Of a stretch of 12,610 bases of DNA, positions 6,338 through 12,345 are shown piece by piece. Made by a program: the position numbers and the translations under genes. Source of the stretch: an uncultured Amaricoccus sp. (GTDB lineage: Bacteria > Pseudomonadota > Alphaproteobacteria > Rhodobacterales > Rhodobacteraceae); the NCBI RefSeq assembly GCF_937891315.1, contig NZ_CALAGI010000002.1:1-12610 (forward strand), in the 5' to 3' direction. The notes under the pieces were generated by a model. That model was given only the letters and a program-made list of their open reading frames with translations, was not told the origin of the DNA and did no database searches. Within the stretch, counting starts at the first letter, position 1; each line of letters begins with the position of its first letter.

Positions 6338-7255
6338 ATGGACGATTCGAAGGAACAGGACGCGCGGGATTGGCTGGAGGCCGAGCTCGCGGACGCGCTC
6401 GACGAGGACTACGAGCTCGAACTCTCGGAACCAGCGCTGTCGATGGAGATCCGCAAGATCTATCGCCGCGCGCATCCGCCCTCGATCGACCGCGCGACCT
6501 ATTTCCGGGCGCTGCTGTCGATGCAGTCCGAGCTCATCAAGCTGCAGAGCTGGGCCGCCTACAACAAGGAGAAGATCGTCATCCTGTTCGAAGGCCGCGA
6601 CAGCGCCGGCAAGGGCGGGGTGATCAAGCGGATCACCCAGCGTCTCAATCCCCGCATCGCCCGCGTCGTCGCCCTGCCGGCGCCTTCGGACCGCGAAAAG
6701 ACCCAGTGGTATTTCCAGCGCTATGTCCCGCACCTGCCCGCGGGGGGCGAGATCGTGCTCTTCGACCGCTCCTGGTACAACCGGGCGGGGGTCGAGCGGG
6801 TGATGGGCTTCGCCGACGAGTCCCAGGTCGAACAGTTCTTCAACGACGTGCCCGAATTCGAACGGATGCTGGTCCGGTCGGGCATCCGGCTGGTGAAATA
6901 CTGGTTCTCGATCACCGACCAGGAACAGCAGCTGCGCTTTCTCATGCGCGTCCACGATCCGATGAAGCAATGGAAGCTGTCGCCGATGGACCTGCAGAGC
7001 CGGGTCCGCTGGGAGCAATATACCAAGGCCAAGGAAGAGATGTTCGCCCGCACCAACATCGCCGAGGCGCCGTGGTACATCGTCGAGGGCAACGACAAGA
7101 AACGGGCACGGCTGAACTGCATCGCGCATCTGCTGGGCCAGTTCCCCTACGCGGACGTGCCGCATGACGACATCAGCCTGCCGGACCGCGTGTTCAACCC
7201 GTCCTACGAGCGTAAGGTCCTGCCGCCGGAACTCTACGTTCCGCAGAAATACTGA
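6338..7255 (+). CDS. ppk2: polyphosphate kinase 2 family protein (PPK2)
   Basis: PPK2 enzymes use inorganic polyphosphate to phosphorylate nucleotides, usually ADP or GDP to the triphosphate for single-domain class I enzymes. The 305-residue protein has a Walker A loop at residues 86-94 ('GRDSAGKGG', Lys92) and a Walker B/lid region 'LFDRSWYNRAGVERVMGF' with Asp143 and Arg144. 'KYWFSITDQEQQLRF' and the C-terminal 'RTNIAEAPWYIVEGNDKKRARLN' are family-typical. Size and a single kinase domain fit class I, but substrate class cannot be fixed by eye. GGGG stands 7 bp before the ATG. An 85-bp gap separates it from the phosphatase gene and 151 bp from infA. In relatives I expect infA directly after the phosphatase gene, so this gene may be an insertion into the conserved block. 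Confidence 0.93.
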   Translation: MDDSKEQDARDWLEAELADALDEDYELELSEPALSMEIRKIYRRAHPPSIDRATYFRALLSMQSELIKLQSWAAYNKEKIVILFEGRDSAGKGGVIKRITQRLNPRIARVVALPAPSDREKTQWYFQRYVPHLPAGGEIVLFDRSWYNRAGVERVMGFADESQVEQFFNDVPEFERMLVRSGIRLVKYWFSITDQEQQLRFLMRVHDPMKQWKLSPMDLQSRVRWEQYTKAKEEMFARTNIAEAPWYIVEGNDKKRARLNCIAHLLGQFPYADVPHDDISLPDRVFNPSYERKVLPPELYVPQKY

Positions 7256-7313
7256 GGCGCCGCGCCGCGCGGCCACTCCTGCGTCGCCTTCCCGCGCCAT
7301 GCTCGGTTTTCCC

Positions 7314-7342
7314 TTGAACCGGGCAAGGTTTGGCGCCATGTA
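7314..7342 (+). promoter_or_regulatory. candidate promoter of infA
   Basis: TTGAAC (7314-7319) and CATGTA (7337-7342) are 17 bp apart, so transcription would begin near 7349-7350. The gap between ppk2 and infA is the only one in this part of the window with a clear promoter-like pair. It would make infA, maf and the RNase gene a unit separate from ppk2. Confidence 0.5.
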
Positions 7343-7350
7343 ACGCGCGC

Positions 7351-7384
7351 GAACGCGCGCCCTTCCGGGCGGGCGTTCGTTTTG
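7351..7384 (+). terminator. terminator-like hairpin in the infA 5' leader
   Basis: GAACGCGCGCCC (7351-7362) and GGGCGGGCGTTC (7367-7378) pair over 12 positions with one mismatch around the loop TTCC, followed by GTTTTG. It could end read-through transcription from ppk2. It lies downstream of the candidate infA promoter and almost at its predicted start, so it could also be a 5' protective hairpin or an attenuator. The T-run is only four bases, so termination would be weak. Confidence 0.5.
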
Positions 7385-7406
7385 CTGCAACCGCATCGGA
7401 AGAAAC

Positions 7407-7625
7407 ATGGCCAAGGAAGAGCTTCTCGAATTTCCCGGGGTCGTGACCGAGCTTCTGCCCAACGCGACCTTCCGGGTGGAACTCGAGAACGGCCATGTCA
7501 TCATCGCCCATACCGCCGGCAAGATGCGCAAGAACCGCATCCGCGTGCTGGCCGGCGACAAGGTCCAGGTGGAGATGACCCCCTATGACCTGACCAAGGG
7601 GCGCATCAACTATCGCTTCAAGTAA
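7407..7625 (+). CDS. infA: translation initiation factor IF-1
   Basis: IF-1 binds the A site of the 30S subunit and supports IF-2 and IF-3 during initiation. The 72-residue product is a single OB-fold (S1-like) domain. It begins MAKEELLEFPGVV and contains 'GHVIIAHTAGKMRKNRIRVLAGDKV', ending 'TKGRINYRFK', all standard for bacterial IF-1 and of normal length. GGAAGAA lies just before the ATG. It is followed after 39 bp by maf, then the RNase E/G gene, the usual Rhodobacterales order. It probably has its own promoter and a structured leader in the 151-bp gap upstream. Confidence 0.97.
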   Translation: MAKEELLEFPGVVTELLPNATFRVELENGHVIIAHTAGKMRKNRIRVLAGDKVQVEMTPYDLTKGRINYRFK

Positions 7626-7664
7626 GTCCGCCGCCGGCCGCCGGCGACGCGCGAGAGCCCGCCC

Positions 7665-8225
7665 ATGCGCCTGATCCTCGGCTCCGCCAGCCCGCGCCGG
7701 CTGGACCTGCTCGCGCAGGTGGGCATCGTGCCAGACGCGGTGATAAGCCCTGACATCGACGAGACGCCCGCCCGCGCCGAATTGCCGCGGCACTGCGCCG
7801 CCCGGCTGGCCCGCGCCAAGGCGCTCGCGATCCCGGACGAGGACGGGGCGCTCATCCTCACCGCCGACACCGTCGTCGCCCTCGGGCGTCGCCAGCTCGG
7901 CAAGCCGTCCGACGAGACCGAGGCCGCGCGCTTCCTGCGCCTGCTGTCCGGGCGCCGGCACCGGGTGATCACGGCCGTCACGCTGCGCGCCGGCGCGCAG
8001 TCGCGGGAACGGGTGGTCGAGACCGCCGTGCGCCTGAAGCCGCTGTCGGAGGCGGAGATCGCCGCCTATCTCGCGCTGGGCGAATGGCGCGGCAAGGCCG
8101 GCGGCTATGCGATTCAGGGCGCGGCGGCCGCCTTCATCCCCTGGATCGGCGGTTCCCACAGCAACGTCGTCGGGCTGCCGCTGGTCGAGACGGTCAATCT
8201 GCTGCGCGGCGCCGGCTACCGATGA
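7665..8225 (+). CDS. maf: Maf family nucleoside triphosphate pyrophosphatase
   Basis: Maf/HAM1-like enzymes hydrolyse nucleoside triphosphates, often dTTP and UTP or modified bases, to the monophosphate and pyrophosphate, and thus clean the nucleotide pool. The 186-residue product has the N-terminal 'LGSASPRRLDLL' loop, 'ILTADTVVALG' with the catalytic Asp near residue 67, 'GKAGGYAIQGAAA' and 'GSHSNVVGLPL'. The glutamine in 'AIQG' fits the dTTP/UTP (YhdE-like) branch, an inference by motif. No strong Shine-Dalgarno is seen before the ATG. The stop codon overlaps the ATG of the RNase gene (ATGA), which implies translational coupling. Confidence 0.93.
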   Translation: MRLILGSASPRRLDLLAQVGIVPDAVISPDIDETPARAELPRHCAARLARAKALAIPDEDGALILTADTVVALGRRQLGKPSDETEAARFLRLLSGRRHRVITAVTLRAGAQSRERVVETAVRLKPLSEAEIAAYLALGEWRGKAGGYAIQGAAAAFIPWIGGSHSNVVGLPLVETVNLLRGAGYR

Positions 8226-9280
8226 AGGGGCGCCAGATCCTGATAGAGCCGCTGCCGGGCGGCGGCGACGCGGCGGCGCTGGTGGTGGACGGGCGGCTGC
8301 GCGATCTGCTGATCGACCCCGCTCCCGACGATCCGACTCCGCGCCCCGAGGCGATCCACCGCGCCACCGCCGGCCGGCCGATGAAGGGCATGGGTGGGGT
8401 GGTGGTCGATCTCGGCGGCGGCGCGACCGGCTATCTGCGCACGCCCCGACCACCGGCGCCCGGCGCGCGCCTCCTCGCGCAGGTCAGCGGCTGGGCCGAG
8501 GATGGCAAGGCGCCGCCGGTGAGCGACCGGCCGCTGCTCAAGGGGCGCCTCGCAATCCTGACCCCGGGCGCGCCGGGTACCAACGTCGCCCGCGGCCTGC
8601 GCGACGCCGAGCGCCGCGCGGCGCTGGTCTCGATCGCCCGCGCCGCGATGGCGGAGGCGCCGGCCGATACCGGCCTCATCCTGCGCTCCGCCGCCGAGGC
8701 GGCGACGGAGTCGGAGATCGCGGCCGAGATCGCCGCGCTTATCGCCGACTGGCGGGGAATCGCCATCGACGGCCCGCCGGCCCTCGCCCGCCCGGCGCCC
8801 GGCGCGGCGGCCGAGGCGCTGCGCGACTGGTTCCGGCCGGGGGACCAGACGCGGCGCGCGACCTCGGCGATGGCAGATGTCTGGGACGAGGCGCTGGCGC
8901 TGATCCGGCCGATCGCCCCCCTCGGCGCCGGCTCGATGGCCGTGGAGTCGACGCGCGCGCTCGTCGCCGTCGATGTGAACACCGGCGGCGACCTCTCCCC
9001 CGCCGCCGCGCTCAAGGTCAACCTCGCGGCGGCGCGGGAACTGCCCCGGCAGCTCCGGCTGCGCGGCCTCGGCGGCCAGGTCAGCATCGATTTCGCCCCG
9101 CTGGCCAAGGCCGACCGGCCGAAGATCGAATCCGCCCTGACCGCCGCCCTGCGCGAGGACGGGATCGACACGTCGCTCGCCGGATGGACGCCGCTCGGCC
9201 ATCTCGAGCTTTTGCGCAAGCGGGCGCGGCGGCCGATCCTGCTCGGTCTCGCGCGGGCGCCGCTGCGCGCCGCGCCTTGA
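8222..9280 (+). CDS. short ribonuclease E/G family protein
   Basis: RNase E/G enzymes cut single-stranded RNA in rRNA processing and mRNA decay. The 352-residue product starts at the ATG overlapping the maf stop. The frame extends upstream only as a shadow of maf. An S1-like segment lies at about 50-75 ('RPMKGMGGVVVDLGGGATGYL'). The catalytic DNase I-like core carries the metal ligands in 'VAVDVNTGGD' and 'GGQVSIDFAPL', with 'GWTPLGHLELLRKR' near the end. It is much shorter than E. coli RNase G or E and contains no cysteine, so the zinc-link that joins catalytic dimers in those enzymes is absent. It also lacks a degradosome scaffold. Short forms next to maf are typical of Rhodobacterales. Whether it is an RNase G equivalent is unknown, so I give no symbol. 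Confidence 0.9.
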   Translation: MKGRQILIEPLPGGGDAAALVVDGRLRDLLIDPAPDDPTPRPEAIHRATAGRPMKGMGGVVVDLGGGATGYLRTPRPPAPGARLLAQVSGWAEDGKAPPVSDRPLLKGRLAILTPGAPGTNVARGLRDAERRAALVSIARAAMAEAPADTGLILRSAAEAATESEIAAEIAALIADWRGIAIDGPPALARPAPGAAAEALRDWFRPGDQTRRATSAMADVWDEALALIRPIAPLGAGSMAVESTRALVAVDVNTGGDLSPAAALKVNLAAARELPRQLRLRGLGGQVSIDFAPLAKADRPKIESALTAALREDGIDTSLAGWTPLGHLELLRKRARRPILLGLARAPLRAAP

Positions 9281-9338
9281 TCCCGGGCCTGCCGAAGCGT
9301 AAGAATTTCTAGGGGTACAAGCACGAGGCGACCGGGAC

Positions 9339-10082
9339 GTGGCGGATGGTGTGCATTTTCCGGCAATCAGAACGGCCTGTGCTCATTGTTCGATTCGGGA
9401 ACGGGCGGTTTGCGCCTGCGCCAGTCCGGCCGAGCTGGAAGAGCTGAACCGTATCAAGAGCTATCGCAGCTTCGCGCCAGGCGAGACCATCGCCTGGGCG
9501 GGAGAGACCATGCCGCTGGTCGGCTCGGTGGTCGAGGGCGTCGCGACGCTCGCGCTCACCCTCGCCGACGGGCGGCGGCAGATGGTCGGGCTGCTGCTGC
9601 CCGCGGACTTCCTCGGCCGACCGGGACGCACCCGCTCCTCCTACGACGTGGTCGCGGCGACCGAGATCACGCTCTGCATGTTTCGCCGCGCCGAGTTCGA
9701 GCGGCTGCTGCGCGACAGCCCCCGGCTCGGCCAGCGACTGCTCGACATGACGCTCGACGAGTTGGAGGTGGCCCGCGAATGGATGCTGCTGCTGGGCCGC
9801 AAGACCGCGCGCGAGCGGATCGCGAGCCTGCTTGTCATCATGGCGCGGCGCCAGGCGGGCGTGGGGGATGATCCAACCCCCGGCGGCGCCTCGTTCCCGC
9901 TCCATATCACGCGCGAGGCGATGGCCGACTATCTCGGCCTGACCATCGAGACCGTCAGTCGCCAAATCTCCGCGCTGCGCCGCGAGGGGCAGATCCGACT
10001 GTGCGAGAATCGGATGGTCGAGGTTCCCAATCTCGACTCGCTCGTCGTGGAATCGGGCGGCGGGGTGGACCCCGCGGTCTGA
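9339..10082 (+). CDS. fnrL: FnrL-type oxygen-sensing Crp/Fnr transcription regulator
   Basis: FnrL is the anaerobic regulator of Rhodobacterales that controls cbb3 oxidase, heme and photosynthesis genes. The 247-residue protein has cysteines at 14, 17, 25 and 113 ('CAHCSIRERAVC' and 'ITLCMFRR'), the spacing expected for an oxygen-labile 4Fe-4S cluster. A cyclic-nucleotide-type beta roll (about 40-125) is followed by the dimer helix 'MTLDELEVAREWMLLLGRK' and a winged helix-turn-helix. Its recognition helix has Glu204-Thr-Val-Ser207-Arg208, matching FNR contacts with TTGAT half-sites. The start is GTG at 9339: the frame has a stop at 9300-9302 and no earlier start codon. GAGG lies 10 bp before it. 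It sits 657 bp before ccoN, whose promoter carries a perfect FNR box. Confidence 0.95.
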   Translation: MADGVHFPAIRTACAHCSIRERAVCACASPAELEELNRIKSYRSFAPGETIAWAGETMPLVGSVVEGVATLALTLADGRRQMVGLLLPADFLGRPGRTRSSYDVVAATEITLCMFRRAEFERLLRDSPRLGQRLLDMTLDELEVAREWMLLLGRKTARERIASLLVIMARRQAGVGDDPTPGGASFPLHITREAMADYLGLTIETVSRQISALRREGQIRLCENRMVEVPNLDSLVVESGGGVDPAV

Positions 10083-10125
10083 CCGCCGGAGCGATATCCA
10101 ACCGGGCGGAATCGTCCGGCGGTCA
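10080..10125. terminator. 11-bp perfect inverted repeat at the fnrL stop
   Basis: TGACCGCCGGA (10080-10090) and TCCGGCGGTCA (10115-10125) pair perfectly across a 24-bp loop. The left arm includes the fnrL stop codon. It may stabilise or end the fnrL transcript. There is no T-run, so it is not a classical intrinsic terminator. A palindromic protein site is an alternative. Confidence 0.4.
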
Positions 10126-10130
10126 TGATA

Positions 10131-10144
10131 TTGCGACAAATCAA
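10131..10144. promoter_or_regulatory. FNR-like site without an obvious target
   Basis: TTGCG-ACAA-ATCAA matches the FNR consensus TTGAT-N4-ATCAA at 8 of 10 defined bases and lies in an AT-rich island (about 10124-10155) that stands out from its GC-rich surroundings. No intact gene starts within 200 bp on either strand. It could belong to a lost gene, a small RNA or chance. Confidence 0.3.
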
Positions 10145-10176
10145 GGCTTTATAGCGGGCGATCCGGTTTCGTCGAG

Positions 10177-10592
10177 TCAGACGCCGCTCTGGCATGTCTC
10201 GGGGGCCGCGGCGGCTTCGCGCGTCTCGTCCGGCATCTCGATCTGATCGCGAGCAGACGCTCCCACTGGCGGGCGATCTGGTGATCGACTTGTCGCGCGG
10301 ATGGCGGATCTCCCGCTCGACCCTCGGATCAACCTTGTAGTCGTTCTCCGCGCGAAAGCCGCTCGAGAAACCGTCCACGCGATCGCGCAAGATCGTCGCG
10401 GCGAACGCGGCCGCCCTCGCGCCAATCGGACGCGGGCCAGTCGGACCCGGGCCAGTCGGACCCGGGCCAATCGGACCGCTCGGCGCGGATTTCGGCCCGG
10501 ACACCGGGATCGGGCGCGGCGGCTTCCCGCGGGGCGGTGCGTGGAAGCCGTCGGTGACAGATCGCGCAGTCCTCCTGCGACGCCCCGCTCAC
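10177..10592 (-). pseudogene. decayed DUF1003-type membrane protein gene
   Basis: On the minus strand the N-terminal part starts at a GTG (10592-10590) and reads 'EDCAICHRRLPR' then 'PGVRAEIRAERSDWP', resembling the Cys-containing N-terminal domain of DUF1003 proteins. The typical C-terminus is in other frames: 'RAENDYKVDPRVEREIRH' (about 10302-10355), then, after adding one base between 10288 and 10289, 'IDHQIARQWERLLAI'. After one more base between 10244 and 10245 comes 'QIEMPDETREAAAAPETCQ', with a stop at 10177. The two hydrophobic helices that normally lie between these parts are missing, and a 15-bp tandem repeat sits at that place. So the gene has an internal deletion and several frameshifts. 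The first frame stops at 10329 and could still encode an 87-residue peptide. Family assignment is from memory of DUF1003 motifs, not a search. Confidence 0.75.
10422..10477. repeat. 15-bp tandem repeat, about 3.7 copies
   Basis: Three full units, CCAATCGGACGCGGG, CCAGTCGGACCCGGG and CCAGTCGGACCCGGG, and an 11-bp partial unit run from 10422 to 10477. The period is a multiple of three. On the minus strand it repeats the five residues S-D-W-P-G inside the DUF1003 remnant. It lies where the membrane-spanning part of the gene has been lost, so it probably arose by replication slippage near the deletion. Confidence 0.9.
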
Positions 10593-10633
10593 GGCCCCTG
10601 CGCTCGACCCCGCTCGCGTCTCCGTGATGCATG

Positions 10634-10647
10634 TTGATCTGAATCAA
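10634..10647. promoter_or_regulatory. perfect FNR box of the ccoNO promoter
   Basis: TTGAT-CTGA-ATCAA is an exact match to the FNR/FnrL consensus palindrome. It lies 92 bp before the ccoN start. With the usual activator position at -41.5, transcription would begin near 10682, well before the ccoN ATG. I see no good -10 hexamer at the expected place (about 10666-10675), as expected for an activator-dependent promoter. The FnrL gene is immediately upstream. Confidence 0.9.
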
Positions 10648-10692
10648 TGAGCGTGACCTCATGTCCATGCAAAGCCATGGGCCATGAAAAAA

Positions 10693-10719
10693 CGCGGCGC
10701 CCGGATTCGGGCGGCCGCG
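10693..10719 (+). promoter_or_regulatory. stem-loop in the ccoN 5' leader
   Basis: CGCGGC + GCCCG (10693-10703) pairs with CGGGC + GCCGCG (10708-10712 and 10714-10719) across a GATT loop with one bulged G. If the transcript starts near 10682, this 11-bp stem occupies the leader and ends 20 bp before the ATG, leaving the Shine-Dalgarno free. A role in mRNA stability is possible. Confidence 0.4.
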
Positions 10720-10739
10720 ATGCCTTAGCGGGGGGTAGC

Positions 10740-12332
10740 ATGCTGGATGGTGTGAAGATCACGGCGTTGGGCGTGCTGACGCTGCTGTTCGCCATGGCGG
10801 CGAACTACGGGACCGACCCGGCCTACCAGTTGCATGCGCTGATCCTCATGGCGCTGGCCGGGTCGGCCGCGGTCTGGAGCGTCCGCAATGTCGGCGCCCC
10901 GAAAACCGCCGCCGCCGCCTCTGGCTACATGGACGAGGTGATCAGGTACGGCGTGGTCGCGACGGCCTTCTGGGGCGTGGTCGGCTTCCTCGTCGGGGTG
11001 ATCGTCGCCTTCCAGCTCGCCTTTCCCGAACTGAACCTCAGCCTGCCCTGGACTTCGTTCGGGCGCCTGCGCCCGCTGCATACCAGCGCGGTGATCTTCG
11101 CCTTCGGCGGCAACGCCCTGATCGCGACCAGCTTCTACATCGTGCAGCGCACCTGCGCCACGCGGCTCTGGGGCGGCAACTCCGCCTGGTTCGTGTTCTG
11201 GGGCTACAATCTCTTCATCATCCTCGCCGCCACCGGCTATCTGCTCGGCTCCACCCAGTCCAAGGAATACGCCGAGCCGGAATGGTACGTCGATCTCTGG
11301 CTGACCATCGTCTGGGTGGTCTATCTCGCGGTGTTCCTCGGCACGCTGGTCAAGCGCAAGGAACCGCATATCTACGTGGCGAACTGGTTCTTCCTCGCCT
11401 TCATCGTCACCGTGGCGATGCTGCATGTCATCAACAACCTCGCCATCCCGACCTCGATCTGGTCCTCGCAGTCGGTGATCCTGTTCCCGGGCGTGCAGGG
11501 CGCGATGGTGCAATGGTGGTACGGCCACAACGCGGTGGGTTTCTTCCTGACCGCCGGCTTTCTCGGGATGATGTACTATTTCGTGCCGAAGCAGGCCGAG
11601 CGGCCGGTCTACAGCTACAAGCTGTCGATCATCCACTTCTGGGCGCTGATCTTCCTCTATATCTGGGCGGGGCCGCACCATCTGCACTATACCGCGCTGC
11701 CCGACTGGGCGCAGTTCCTCGGCATGACCTTCTCGATCATCCTCTGGATGCCGTCCTGGGGCGGCATGATCAACGGACTGATGACGCTGCAAGGCGCCTG
11801 GGACAAGCTCCGCACCGACCCGATCCTCCGGATGCTGGTGGTCTCGATCGGCTTCTACGGCATGGCGACCTTCGAAGGACCGATGATGTCGATCCGCTCG
11901 GTCAACAGCCTGAGCCACTACACCGACTGGACCATCGGCCATGTCCATTCCGGCGCGCTCGGCTGGAACGGCATGATCACCTTCGGCGCGCTCTACTATC
12001 TCGTGCCCCGGCTCTGGCATCGCGAGCGGCTCTATTCGCTCAGCCTCGTCAGCTGGCACTTCTGGCTCGCGACGATCGGCATCGTGCTCTACGCCTCGGC
12101 GATGTGGGTCGCGGGCATCATGCAGGGTCTGATGTGGCGCGAGGTCGATGCCCAGGGCTTCCTCGTCAATTCCTTCGCCGATACCGTGGCCGCGACGCAT
12201 CCGATGTATGTCGTGCGGGCGATCGGCGGGGTGCTCTACCTCGCAGGTGGCGTCATCATGCTCGTCAATCTCTGGAAGACCGCCGTCGGGTCCGGCCAGG
12301 CGACCGGCGCGACCGCCGTCGCGGCCGAGTAA
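10740..12332 (+). CDS. ccoN: cbb3-type cytochrome c oxidase subunit I CcoN
   Basis: CcoN is the catalytic membrane subunit of the high-affinity cbb3 oxidase, reducing oxygen to water at low oxygen tension. The frame is open from 10647, but that start overlaps the FNR box. The ATG at 10740, with a G-rich ribosome site, gives 530 residues, the family length, and starts directly before the first membrane helix. Multiple hydrophobic helices cover the sequence. Metal ligands are visible: His114 ('RPLHTSAV') and His403 for low-spin heme b, and His401 ('GHVHSG') for heme b3. His263 ('WYGHNAVG'), His313 and His314 ('GPHHLHY') would bind CuB. Tyr307, six residues before His313, is the expected cross-linked tyrosine. 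ccoO follows after 13 bp. Expression is probably induced by FnrL. Confidence 0.97.
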   Translation: MLDGVKITALGVLTLLFAMAANYGTDPAYQLHALILMALAGSAAVWSVRNVGAPKTAAAASGYMDEVIRYGVVATAFWGVVGFLVGVIVAFQLAFPELNLSLPWTSFGRLRPLHTSAVIFAFGGNALIATSFYIVQRTCATRLWGGNSAWFVFWGYNLFIILAATGYLLGSTQSKEYAEPEWYVDLWLTIVWVVYLAVFLGTLVKRKEPHIYVANWFFLAFIVTVAMLHVINNLAIPTSIWSSQSVILFPGVQGAMVQWWYGHNAVGFFLTAGFLGMMYYFVPKQAERPVYSYKLSIIHFWALIFLYIWAGPHHLHYTALPDWAQFLGMTFSIILWMPSWGGMINGLMTLQGAWDKLRTDPILRMLVVSIGFYGMATFEGPMMSIRSVNSLSHYTDWTIGHVHSGALGWNGMITFGALYYLVPRLWHRERLYSLSLVSWHFWLATIGIVLYASAMWVAGIMQGLMWREVDAQGFLVNSFADTVAATHPMYVVRAIGGVLYLAGGVIMLVNLWKTAVGSGQATGATAVAAE

Positions 12333-12345
12333 GGAAGGCGTCGAA

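Noticed and set aside
10647..10739. Upstream extension of ccoN to an ATG at 10647 (31 extra residues)
   Set aside because: The ATG overlaps the last base of the FNR box and lies upstream of the predicted transcription start. The extension is not membrane-like, while the ATG at 10740 starts directly before the first helix with a G-rich ribosome site.
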